Assembly (NCBI GenBank): GCA_017532725.1
Contig: JAFXIZ010000046.1
Span: 1-46,046, forward strand
Source of the DNA: Bacteroidaceae bacterium
GTDB taxonomy: Bacteria > Bacteroidota > Bacteroidia > Bacteroidales > Barnesiellaceae_A
Reading direction: 5' to 3'
DNA: 46,046 nt
Part shown: positions 8,524-16,523 of the stretch, piece after piece
Position numbering within the stretch: position 1 is the first letter of the stretch
How the letters are laid out: every line of letters begins with the position of its first letter
Position numbers and translations under genes: made by a program
The notes under the pieces: model-generated
Seen by the model: the letters and a program-made list of their open reading frames with translations, nothing else
What the model was told of the DNA's origin: nothing
Database searches by the model: none

Positions 8524-10086
8524 TTACATCAATCCTACAACTTCGCGCAGGGCTTGGCGCATAGAGGCCGAGTCGGCACTGTTCTCGCGTAGGATAGAGA
8601 GTATAAACTTCAGGTATTTGTCCTTGTTGGCAAAGCCACACAGTTGTACCACACCACAGTTGGGCAGCATCGACTTTTGGTTATATACGCGCAGTATGCG
8701 ATTGTATCTTCTCTCTCGCGCATATTGGGCAAACTTACGGCACAGGTCGTTGTAGAGTTGTCGAGGATTGCAGTTGGCTGTAAGTGTGCTGATGTGCTCT
8801 TCGTAATCGTCGATGTTGTTGGAGCGACGGTCAATAGTGTATTCTATCTCGCGTTTGGTGCGATGGCGTGTGTGTAGTAGGGCTTGGGTTTCGACTTCTT
8901 CTTCAAACATCTTTGTGATATTACTGCGCACTGTACCAAATACATAGTCGGGGTTTTGTCCCATACGTTTTGCTACGATGCGTATTACCGGCTCGATGAG
9001 CAGGAGGTTTTCTACTTCGGCCACATCGGGAACGGCTATGTTGCGTTGTTGCAGTGATTCTATCTCGCGATTGGTGCGACGGTCGCGATCGACAATACCG
9101 TGCGATTCGATGTGATGAAAACTCTTCAGGTCGTTAAATGTTCGCGTCGTTTCGATAACCTTTGAGCAACCACCCAATGGCTTGACGGTATATTCGGGAT
9201 ATAATAAAGTGTAGAGTCGAACATCGATGCTGCGATTGTCGGTTCCTTCGATAAAGAGGATAGGCTTGCGACTGCCCAAAAGGTCGAGATATACATCTTC
9301 GGGTAGGTCGTTGGGGCTGTTCAGTATTTCGTAGTCCCATAGCACTCTCTCGGCATCGAACGATTTTACCCACACGCACACGCTGTCGTTGCGTGAGGCG
9401 GCAAACTCCAAGTCGTGAGTAAGATATATAAATGTGCAGTCGGGACGCAGTTGTTCTACGCTGTCCCACACCGATTTCATAATAGAGTGATGCAGGAACA
9501 CTTCGGGGTCTTCTACCATAATAATCGAATGGTTGTCGGCAAAGAGTACCGATGCCAATAGGTAGAATACAGTCTTCTCGCCGTCGCTGAGGCGTAGGGG
9601 CGAGTAGGGATGTGGGTTGTTGCCTCCCATAATACTCAAGTTGCCTGATGCTCGCAACATCTTATTCTCGGGGAAGATACTCTCCCAACGGCGTTGCACG
9701 CGATCGAGTTTGGTGCGTGGCAGGCTACCTTTGTTTGCTTCGCTGCTGTGCTTATACGACATTACGTTGATAAACTCCTCGTACATAAGCAAGTACATCA
9801 GTCGCTCAAACTCGGTATCAACAGCCTCTATTTTGTATGTTGTCTTGGTTTGCAACTCGTTGTATATGCGAGTGATGTTGTTGCCTATTCGTTTATCGTT
9901 GTCGGGAGATATAAATAGAGCCTTCAGAGCCGAAATGCAGAATACACTACTCTTTTGCAGACGTGCTGTTTCATCGCCGAAACGGCTCTTGCCGGCACCG
10001 TTTGCACCTATAATTGTCAGCGTGTGCAGGTCGGTGGTAAATCGGCTTTGTTGTGTGTTCTTGTGTTTGGGCAACTCTATTTTCAT
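8524..10086 (-). CDS. ABC-type AAA ATPase fused to a DUF4435/Toprim-like domain
   Basis: A 520-residue protein. The N-terminal half is an SMC/ABC-like ATPase: Walker A GANGAGKS (27-34), signature LSDGE (166-170), Walker B SIIMVEDPE (187-195) and switch histidine in THD (223-225). The C-terminal half begins with PILFIEGTDN (275-284), where Glu280 looks like the Toprim acidic residue, and has IVDRDRR (331-337) supplying an Asp-x-Asp pair, then AEVENLL (356-362); this is the DUF4435 pattern. The order resembles OLD nucleases and the PARIS defence proteins AriA (ATPase) and AriB (DUF4435), here in one compact chain. Function is unproven: it could be an anti-phage effector or a housekeeping nuclease. 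A -7 box TATATTTG lies at 10121-10128 (minus strand). It stands alone, converging on the hydrogenase operon. Confidence 0.85.
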   Translation of the reverse strand: MKIELPKHKNTQQSRFTTDLHTLTIIGANGAGKSRFGDETARLQKSSVFCISALKALFISPDNDKRIGNNITRIYNELQTKTTYKIEAVDTEFERLMYLLMYEEFINVMSYKHSSEANKGSLPRTKLDRVQRRWESIFPENKMLRASGNLSIMGGNNPHPYSPLRLSDGEKTVFYLLASVLFADNHSIIMVEDPEVFLHHSIMKSVWDSVEQLRPDCTFIYLTHDLEFAASRNDSVCVWVKSFDAERVLWDYEILNSPNDLPEDVYLDLLGSRKPILFIEGTDNRSIDVRLYTLLYPEYTVKPLGGCSKVIETTRTFNDLKSFHHIESHGIVDRDRRTNREIESLQQRNIAVPDVAEVENLLLIEPVIRIVAKRMGQNPDYVFGTVRSNITKMFEEEVETQALLHTRHRTKREIEYTIDRRSNNIDDYEEHISTLTANCNPRQLYNDLCRKFAQYARERRYNRILRVYNQKSMLPNCGVVQLCGFANKDKYLKFILSILRENSADSASMRQALREVVGLM

Positions 10087-10252
10087 CGTATAGGTCTTTG
10101 GAGGGTGATATTGAATTATACAAATATAGCAGTTTTATTTTTATAATTGTTATTTCGATGTTTAATTTAATATTTTATTACGAAATAAAGCACCTTGAAA
10201 GATTTTGCAGGAAAATAAATAAGGCTTGTAAAAATTTTGGTAATACTCCTCA

Positions 10253-10364
10253 GTCAGCCAAACTGACAGCTCCTCTAATTTAGAGGAGCAGAAGCCTACG
10301 GCTTTAAATCAGCGTCAAACGCTGATTTTCCTCCCTTAAATTAAGGGAGGTGTCGCATAGCGAC
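10253..10364. repeat. Composite palindromic element of six consecutive hairpins
   Basis: Six inverted repeats lie almost end to end: 10253-10267 (5-bp arms), 10269-10289 (10-bp arms around one base), 10292-10304 (5-bp), 10306-10328 (10-bp, CAA loop), 10330-10350 (10-bp around one base), and 10352-10364 (GTCGC/GCGAC, ATA loop). It is followed by GGAGGG, echoing the CCTCCC arm. Such clusters are known as dispersed repeats in Bacteroidota genomes. The rest of the 10087-10504 gap is AT-rich with no gene I can support; 10365-10504 holds nothing else recognisable. Confidence 0.75.
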
Positions 10365-10504
10365 GGAGGGATATTTCAACTTTTATACAGCCTTACAGTG
10401 AGTCGTGAGTGTAATTTGAACTTGTTTGATTATCAGTTAGATAAGTGGGTAATTCCGTTTTGTAAAGCACAGATTTAAGCCTGTATAGCCTTTCTATTTA
10501 TTTT

Positions 10505-11416
10505 TTATTCGTTGCTTTTAAAATTGTTGTAACTTATTACTACATATCCACCTCCGGATATATATACACTTATAAATCCTTTTGTGCCAATAGCGAATGT
10601 AGCCTGTAATTTTTGTTCAATGATATTTGTTTTATCTCCTATGTTTTTAATAGATTTTTTCTTTATTGGTTCTCCGTATTCTCGGCATAATAAATTATAG
10701 AAATATTCATATCTATTATATAGTGCAATAGATGTTCTGTTTGGACTTAATTCTACGGCTATTGATTTTATTATACTATCTTGACCTATTATGTTGACTT
10801 TGACGAGTGTTTTTTTCGATAGATAACCACTATATACATCATCACCTATATTGGTAAATCCTTTTTGCTCGAGCATTTTAATAAACTCATTTTTTGTGGT
10901 GTCTATTGGAATTTCTAATAAGGATATATGCTTGGATGTCGTATCGTTTGTATTTCTTTTTAACCATTTGTTATATTCCGATGTAGCCTTATCTATTTTA
11001 TATTTATAATCTGTTCTTCTATTTATTATATTAAAGGTATGTTTCCCTGAGAATAAATGGTCTTCTACTTCATCGTTGATAGGTATCGTTTTTTTAAGTA
11101 GGTAATTATAAACACTGTATTCTCCTTCAGATATAGCGAAAGCATTAACAAATTGCCAATCGAATAGGCTCATATAATTAATAGCATCTATCATAGAATT
11201 AAATTTCAGTGACTTGTTGCTTTCATCCTTTGCATCTTCTATCCCCCAAAAAAAATCTCTTTCTTGCCCATAATCTATTTTAATATGAACATTATTATCA
11301 TTTTTAAACCACGACCAACCCTTGATTAAGCAATATACTTCTTTTGTTTCTTCGGTAGGTTTTGCATATATATTTAATATATTGAGTGACAAAAGCAATA
11401 GTAATATCTTTCTCAT
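10505..11416 (-). CDS. Secreted hypothetical protein
   Basis: A 303-residue protein with a clear signal peptide (MRKILLLLLSLNILNIYAKP, cleavage after about residue 18). The rest is a mixed alpha/beta-looking soluble domain rich in Lys, Asn, Ile and Tyr, with no cysteine pattern, lipobox or catalytic motif that I recognise. The C-terminal part (about 175-298: LLEIPIDTTKNEF, KGFTNIGDDVYSG, then a run of beta-like strands ending GGGYVVISY) looks like a compact domain. The gene is markedly more AT-rich than the hydrogenase or Bat genes, as is the repressor next to it, which suggests a recently acquired segment. No function is proposed. Confidence 0.7.
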   Translation of the reverse strand: MRKILLLLLSLNILNIYAKPTEETKEVYCLIKGWSWFKNDNNVHIKIDYGQERDFFWGIEDAKDESNKSLKFNSMIDAINYMSLFDWQFVNAFAISEGEYSVYNYLLKKTIPINDEVEDHLFSGKHTFNIINRRTDYKYKIDKATSEYNKWLKRNTNDTTSKHISLLEIPIDTTKNEFIKMLEQKGFTNIGDDVYSGYLSKKTLVKVNIIGQDSIIKSIAVELSPNRTSIALYNRYEYFYNLLCREYGEPIKKKSIKNIGDKTNIIEQKLQATFAIGTKGFISVYISGGGYVVISYNNFKSNE

Positions 11417-11495
11417 AGCATTTTCTTATAATATTAAACTGACAATTTAAGAGTTGTTTTATTTGCTTATTATGTGTGTTACTATATGAATAGTA

Positions 11496-12221
11496 TTATA
11501 ATGTTATCCTTATTTGGCCTACGACCTTATAGATTCTTATTATATCATCTTGGTTGATGTAGTCATCGGCATACTCGGCATTTTTATATCGGGCAACATA
11601 GCCGTTTCCCTCCTTGATAAGCATACAAAGAACAAGACCATTTGAGTAGGTATCTACAACGTAGTATCGCTTGTTGAGTACAACTTCCTTTCCTTTGGGG
11701 TAGGGGTTGATCGCAATGAGGTCACCCGGCTCAAACTTGGGTAGCATACTATCGCCATACACTTCATACCACATAGAGAATTTGGGAAATTGATGCACAA
11801 GAGGAGAGGTGTTTACTACCGATGCGTTTTCTTGGATGTATTCTTTAACGTCAACTTCGGGCATTTGGTACACGTCAGTTGGTATTATAGGTATCTCCTC
11901 GACTGCTACTCCTTCTACATTTTCTTTGATTGCATTAGTCGGATATTTCTCGATGAGTTGTGCAACGTTCATATCGCCACCGATTGTGCCATTGTTGGTG
12001 GCAGATATATTCGGTGTTACCAACATTTCGCCCTCGCCTGTTAATAGCCATATTCTATTAAGGTTAGGATAAATGTCTAATATCTTGTTTATTTTGTCAT
12101 CTCCAAGCCTTTTAGTCTTGGCTACACTTCCATTTGAAAGCCCTATTTTCTTTTCAAACGCTTGGTTTGATAAATTTTGGCATTTTATAAAAAATAAAAG
12201 CCTTTCTCTAACATCTTGCAT
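11496..12221 (-). CDS. S24-family (LexA/CI-like) transcriptional repressor
   Basis: A 241-residue protein. Residues about 1-60 form a helix-turn-helix of the phage-repressor kind (NQAFEKKIGLSNGSVAKTK, then NKILDIYPNLNRIWLLTGEG, the usual end of these HTH domains in Bacteroidota). A variable linker (70-145) leads to an S24 peptidase-like domain with YGDSMLP at 155-161 (Ser158 as the expected nucleophile) and EPGDLIAINP. The partner lysine expected in the strand around 197-203 is not evident: that strand reads LVLCMLIK. It may therefore be a repressor without self-cleavage. Repeated GTAAAGT sites upstream (12266-12409) are good candidates for its own operator. Phage-derived or stand-alone stress repressor are both possible. 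Confidence 0.85.
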   Translation of the reverse strand: MQDVRERLLFFIKCQNLSNQAFEKKIGLSNGSVAKTKRLGDDKINKILDIYPNLNRIWLLTGEGEMLVTPNISATNNGTIGGDMNVAQLIEKYPTNAIKENVEGVAVEEIPIIPTDVYQMPEVDVKEYIQENASVVNTSPLVHQFPKFSMWYEVYGDSMLPKFEPGDLIAINPYPKGKEVVLNKRYYVVDTYSNGLVLCMLIKEGNGYVARYKNAEYADDYINQDDIIRIYKVVGQIRITL

Positions 12222-12265
12222 ATCAATAGTTTGTAAAAAATATTATCCAATTAGTATACGCCCTT

Positions 12266-12409
12266 GTAAAGTCTTTGCTGTTTTTTATGTCTATTTTTAC
12301 TCCGATTTTGTAATTTTCTGCGTTCATAACATATTGTATTTTAGTTGTTTAAATTGTTTAGACTTTACAGTAAAGTATGTATGTTGTTTTGTAAAGTCTG
12401 TTGTAAAGT
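12266..12409. promoter_or_regulatory. Cluster of five GTAAAGT operator-like sites upstream of the S24 repressor
   Basis: GTAAAGT occurs at 12266-12272, 12370-12376, 12391-12397 and 12403-12409, and inverted at 12362-12368. The two at 12362-12376 form a perfect 15-bp palindrome, ACTTTAC-A-GTAAAGT. The gap 12222-12574 (353 bases) between the repressor and tRNA-Thr holds no gene I can support. Dense repetition of one heptamer upstream of a repressor suggests autoregulatory binding sites (inference). Confidence 0.55.
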
Positions 12410-12574
12410 GTGTGTTACAGTATAGTGTAGAGGGGTATCGTTTTGTGCAAAATTGTGAATATTTGTGTGTTTTTCGGCATATTTTAAGTTAAAAATGCAA
12501 AATAGGCAAGTTTTTTTAATTCACCTGCCTATTTAACTGCTTGATTTTCAGTGTTTAAAACTGATTTTAATATG

Positions 12575-12647
12575 AGCCACGAGTGGGACTCGAACCCACG
12601 ACCTTTTCGTTACGAATGAAATGCTCTACCGACTGAGCTATTGTGGC
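12575..12647 (-). tRNA. tRNA-Thr (anticodon CGU)
   Basis: The minus strand folds as a 73-base cloverleaf: acceptor GCCACAA/TCGTGGC, D-arm GCTC/GAGC, anticodon loop TTCGTAA (CGT), T-arm GTGGG-TTCGAGT-CCCAC. CCA is not encoded. Two A-C mismatches are visible, one in the acceptor stem and one at the base of the anticodon stem. A -7 box TACCTTTG lies upstream (12677-12684, minus strand). Confidence 0.88.
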
Positions 12648-12740
12648 TTTTGTTACTATTTCGTATTTTGTAGTTGCAAAGGTAATACTTTCTCTGCTAT
12701 TCGGTTGCCCTGCTTGCGCTTTTTTTTATCCTTGAGGACG

Positions 12741-14147
12741 TTAGTTGGGGCTTTGTGTGGTGTAGGTAATCTTTATTTTAGCACCCGAGAGGTCCAATTT
12801 TACAATGGCAGGCGATGCGCAGTAGGGTGTTACACTTGTTACCGATGTGGTTGTTTCGTAATATCCATTCGAGGTTTCCGATGTAACGTGAATGGGTATA
12901 AGTGCTATCTCCTCGTCATCGGGTGTGACGGTGGGATCTTCACGATCCAATATGTCGCGTATGTAACTGCCTATGTTGCCAAAGTCATATACTTGTCGGC
13001 TCTTGTCGTAGGTGGCATATACGGTGCTGATGTCGTCGGGTACTTCCTTGTTCAAGAAGAAACTTTCGACCTGCGACTTGCGAATGAATAGCAAATGCTT
13101 GGGTGGCGACAGAGGGGCATTCTCGTCGATTACGGCCGGGATGGTGAATGATAGTGCGTTCAAGATATTTTGTATCTTCTCGGTACCATCCATCTTCTCG
13201 TGATATTTGTTTATGATATTCTGCGTGGGGAAGTGTATTACCGGCATATATCCGATGGGTGCTTGGGCATATACTATCTTGCCTTCGGCATTATCTTTCT
13301 CGATGTTTTGCAACAGTTGTGCATCGGGAGTGAGGTCGAAGTGGTTGATGCTGTATATCTCGGGGGTTACACCCATATAGGTGTATGCCAATGTGTCTAT
13401 CTTGCCGTTTTGTTTTACGGCTCTGTAGTACATTGTCATAAAGATACTCTTGATGTTTACTACACGACCGTTGCCGTAGGCTATATTCATATATATACCG
13501 GGGAAGATCTTGGCAAACTCCGATGGCATAGCAAATGATGAGGGGTCTTTCTTGTACTGATTGAATAACTCTTGCCCCAACGATATGGGCATATCTACCG
13601 ATATGCGTTTGTAGGTTACGGTTTCTTTGTCGGTACTGCTGTTTTCATCGACAAAACCCTCGGTAGAACTACCGAAAGTACATCTTGCCAACCAATCGTC
13701 GGGCGAATAGTACTCTTCGGGGTTAAGGTTGGTGTATAGAGGGGCTTTTATCGTTTTGTTAAGACGATAAATGTCGAGTATCATCGGTGCCAACGAGTCG
13801 CCTGTAAGGTCGCTGTTGTAGTAACTAAGGTAAAGCTTGAGCGAATCGAGCGTGTGAGACGTTACGTTGAGGGTATCGATGTTGAGCGAAGGCATAAATT
13901 GGGTAAGATAGCCTGTACGCAATGTGCCGTAATTGTTTACGGTAAGGTTGCCCAACAAGGGGTCGGTGGTGCGACCAATGATGCTGTCGGTAAAGACCGA
14001 CTGTCCGGTAAGTTTGACAAATGTTGAATCGACGACAACTTCGACCTTCGATGCTCCCAATGATGAGCCTATGGTCGATATTTCATCTTCGCACGACAAT
14101 AGCACAATGCAACAGCATAGTGCTGTCAGGTATTTCAAAAACTTCAT
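12741..14147 (-). CDS. DUF4270 family lipoprotein
   Basis: A 468-residue exported lipoprotein when started at the ATG at 14147, which gives a compact signal MKFLKYLTALCCCIVLLSC with the lipobox LLSC and Cys lipidation. An in-frame ATG at 14159 adds four residues. After the signal comes EDEISTIGSSLG and then a long beta-rich region typical of DUF4270 proteins of Bacteroidota, about 450 residues long as usual for the family. Function is unknown; the anchor suggests the outer membrane. It directly follows the glycogen-synthase-like gene (stop at 14162) in the same direction, a pairing I recall from other Bacteroidales. Confidence 0.85.
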   Translation of the reverse strand: MKFLKYLTALCCCIVLLSCEDEISTIGSSLGASKVEVVVDSTFVKLTGQSVFTDSIIGRTTDPLLGNLTVNNYGTLRTGYLTQFMPSLNIDTLNVTSHTLDSLKLYLSYYNSDLTGDSLAPMILDIYRLNKTIKAPLYTNLNPEEYYSPDDWLARCTFGSSTEGFVDENSSTDKETVTYKRISVDMPISLGQELFNQYKKDPSSFAMPSEFAKIFPGIYMNIAYGNGRVVNIKSIFMTMYYRAVKQNGKIDTLAYTYMGVTPEIYSINHFDLTPDAQLLQNIEKDNAEGKIVYAQAPIGYMPVIHFPTQNIINKYHEKMDGTEKIQNILNALSFTIPAVIDENAPLSPPKHLLFIRKSQVESFFLNKEVPDDISTVYATYDKSRQVYDFGNIGSYIRDILDREDPTVTPDDEEIALIPIHVTSETSNGYYETTTSVTSVTPYCASPAIVKLDLSGAKIKITYTTQSPN

Positions 14148-14161
14148 TTCGGCGTTCAATG

Positions 14162-14980
14162 TTAATTGTTATTGTTCCAAACTAATTCGTAGAATTGCTC
14201 GAAAGCCTCGGCGCGAGTCTCTTCGGGCTGGTAGGGGAGGAACAATTTGCCTTTTTCTTTGGCATATTTTATAAGTTCGGGGTCGATGTTCTCGCTACCC
14301 ATTGCTACGCCATCGGCATAGTCGATGGCAAACTTGCATAGGGTCTTGTAGTCGATTGTTTCGCCCGAGGCAAAGGGGATATCCGAAGGCTCGATGTTGC
14401 GGAAAAGTATCTTTTCGGCAAAGCGAGCATCAAACGGACGTGTGAAATCATTTTCGTAAAGCGATATGACAACTTTTGAGTTACGGAAGCAAGGATCATC
14501 GGTATATGACTTCTTGATGTATATGGGAGCGAGCGATGACAACCATCCGTGACAGTGTACTATCTCGGGTTCCCAACGGAAGTTCTTTACCGTTTCTATA
14601 ACACTGCGTACAAAGAAGATGCTGCGCTCGTCGTTGTCCTCGCGATTGGCCTCATCTTGCATTTCGCCGATGTGACCTTGAAAGTAATCGTCGTTGTCGG
14701 TAAAGTACACCTGCATACGAGCCGACTGTATCGATGCCACCTTAATGATAAGGGGGTGGTCGGTATCATCTATAATCAAATTCATACCCGAGAGGCGTTT
14801 TACCTCGTGCAGTTGATTGCGTCGCTCATTGATATTGCCGTATTTGGGCGTGAAAACGCGTATCTCGTGACCTCTTTCTTGGATGCCTTGGGGTAACTCG
14901 CGACAAGTTTTTGCAAGTTCGTTCTCGGGCATATAAGGTGTCATCTCTTGGGCGATAAATAAGACTTTAGTTTTACTCAT
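14162..14980 (-). CDS. Glycogen/starch synthase-like protein, N-terminal GT5 half only
   Basis: A 272-residue protein resembling only the N-terminal Rossmann domain of GT5 glycogen synthases: FIAQEMTPYMPENELAKTC, GHEIRVFTPKYGNINERR, and EPEIVHCHGWLSSLAPIYIKK (a conserved nucleotide-sugar synthase block). A full synthase is about 480 residues or more and has a second domain carrying the donor-binding site, absent here. The KTGGL motif that binds ADP-glucose is also replaced (ENELAKT). It is probably not a working glycogen synthase; a regulatory or other role is open. It is divergent from panC, with a -7 box TATCTTTG at 15037-15044 (minus strand), and is followed two bases later by the DUF4270 frame. 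Confidence 0.8.
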   Translation of the reverse strand: MSKTKVLFIAQEMTPYMPENELAKTCRELPQGIQERGHEIRVFTPKYGNINERRNQLHEVKRLSGMNLIIDDTDHPLIIKVASIQSARMQVYFTDNDDYFQGHIGEMQDEANREDNDERSIFFVRSVIETVKNFRWEPEIVHCHGWLSSLAPIYIKKSYTDDPCFRNSKVVISLYENDFTRPFDARFAEKILFRNIEPSDIPFASGETIDYKTLCKFAIDYADGVAMGSENIDPELIKYAKEKGKLFLPYQPEETRAEAFEQFYELVWNNNN

Positions 14981-15226
14981 AACTCTTTTCTTGATAAATT
15001 CTCGTTGTGGTTGTGCTTGTATATACTTTACCGATGCAAAGATAATAAAAAAAATCGCTTAATCATCCAAATTTTAGTGGTGTTAACATCGAAAAAAGTT
15101 GTTTTTTTTAATTTTATCGCTCTCTAACCTATTTTTCTGCTACAAAAATTAAATTTTGTTGCCGTTATGTTTCGTTGTTTGTGGTTTATTTATTTCCTTT
15201 GCATCGGTTTTAAACAATGTTGAGTT

Positions 15227-16075
15227 ATGGAAAGAATAACTACAGTTGCTGCGTTGCGCGAGGTTGTAGATGCTGCTCGTTGCAGTGGTAAAAGCGTGGG
15301 ACTTGTTCCTACTATGGGTGCTTTACATTCGGGACATATATCGCTTGTTGAGCGTTGTGTGGCCGAGAATGATGTTACGGTGGTGAGTGTATTTGTTAAT
15401 CCTACTCAATTCAATGACAAGCGCGACCTTGAGTTGTACCCTCGTACTCCCGAGGAGGATTGTGCAATGCTCGAGAAGGCCGGCTGTACATACGTCTTTA
15501 CGCCTTCGGTCGAGGAGGTTTACCCCGAGCCCGATACGCGTGTGTTTGAGTTGGGTACGGTTGCCGAGGTGATGGAGGGTCGCTTCCGTCCCGGACACTT
15601 CAATGGCGTGGCACAAATCGTGAGCAAACTTTTTGCTATGGTGTCGCCTCATCGTGCCTATTTCGGGGAGAAGGACTTTCAACAAATTGCCGTTATACGC
15701 ACTATGGCTGCACAATTGCAGTTCGATATCGATATTATTGCTTGCCCTATTGTGCGCGAAGCCGATGGCTTGGCATTGAGCAGTCGAAATACCCGACTTA
15801 CTCCCGAACAACGAAGAAATGCTCCTCGAATAGCCGAAACTTTATTTAAAAGTCGTACCTTTGCCGAGTCGCACACTGTCGAAGAGACTATTCGATATGT
15901 CGTTGATACAATCAATACAGTGCCCGAGATGCGTGTGGAGTACTACGAAATTGTTGATGGCAATACGCTGTTGCCCGTTGAGAATTGGCAAGATAGTTCA
16001 TACATCGTGGGCTGTATTACAGTGTACAATGGCGAGGTGCGATTGATTGATAATATAACATACTGTCGTCCCTGA
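15227..16075 (+). CDS. panC: Pantothenate synthetase (pantoate-beta-alanine ligase)
   Basis: A 282-residue cytoplasmic enzyme that joins pantoate and beta-alanine with ATP, the last step of vitamin B5 synthesis. The nucleotidyl-transferase HIGH-type block [10 protein letters not shown] is at residues 28-37; FVNPTQFN and [24 protein letters not shown] and [11 protein letters not shown] are the other family blocks. Length is normal. panD, which makes beta-alanine, follows after 30 bases, so the pair is an operon for the beta-alanine branch. A weak -7-like TTCCTTTG is at 15194-15201, without a convincing upstream box. Confidence 0.97.
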   Translation: MERITTVAALREVVDAARCSGKSVGLVPTMGALHSGHISLVERCVAENDVTVVSVFVNPTQFNDKRDLELYPRTPEEDCAMLEKAGCTYVFTPSVEEVYPEPDTRVFELGTVAEVMEGRFRPGHFNGVAQIVSKLFAMVSPHRAYFGEKDFQQIAVIRTMAAQLQFDIDIIACPIVREADGLALSSRNTRLTPEQRRNAPRIAETLFKSRTFAESHTVEETIRYVVDTINTVPEMRVEYYEIVDGNTLLPVENWQDSSYIVGCITVYNGEVRLIDNITYCRP

Positions 16076-16105
16076 ACGATGGTGTAAAAATACACATATA
16101 ACGCA

Positions 16106-16456
16106 ATGTATATAGAAGTTTTAAAATCGAAGATACACAGGGTAACCGTAACGCAGGCCAACCTCGACTATATTGGCAGTATCACCATTGATGAAGACCT
16201 GATGGATGCTGCCGGCATTATAGCCAATGAGAAGGTTGCTATTGTTGACAATAATAATGGCTCTCGTTTTGAAACGTATGTTATTCGTGGTGAGCGAGGC
16301 TCGGGTGTTGTGTGCCTGAATGGTGCGGCCGCACGTCTGGTACAACCCGGCGATATCGTTATCATAATGGCTTATGCTTGGATGGATGCCGAGGAGGCTC
16401 GCACATTCACTCCTCGAGTTGTATTCCCCGATACGGCTACCAATAAACTAATATAA
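16106..16456 (+). CDS. panD: Aspartate 1-decarboxylase proenzyme
   Basis: A 116-residue pyruvoyl enzyme that turns aspartate into beta-alanine for PanC. The self-processing site Gly24-Ser25 sits in DYIGSIT (21-27), where cleavage makes the pyruvoyl group on Ser25. [10 protein letters not shown] (11-20) and [12 protein letters not shown] are further family blocks. Length and position of the cleavage site are standard. It sits directly after panC and is closed by a terminator at 16475. Confidence 0.97.
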   Translation: MYIEVLKSKIHRVTVTQANLDYIGSITIDEDLMDAAGIIANEKVAIVDNNNGSRFETYVIRGERGSGVVCLNGAAARLVQPGDIVIIMAYAWMDAEEARTFTPRVVFPDTATNKLI

Positions 16457-16474
16457 TCTGTTCACATACAACGT

Positions 16475-16512
16475 GGCTCATCTCTTGCACTGTAAGAGTT
16501 GAGCCTGTTTTT
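16475..16512 (+). terminator. Intrinsic terminator after panD
   Basis: Outer arms GGCTCA (16475-16480) and TGAGCC (16500-16505), inner arms CTCTT (16482-16486) and AAGAG (16494-16498), then TGTTTTTG. It separates panCD from the MATE gene, whose start lies 12 bases downstream. Confidence 0.65.
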
Positions 16513-16523
16513 GTTTATTAATT

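Noticed and set aside
14162-14980. Glycogen synthase as an active enzyme
   Set aside because: The second domain and the donor-binding motif are missing.
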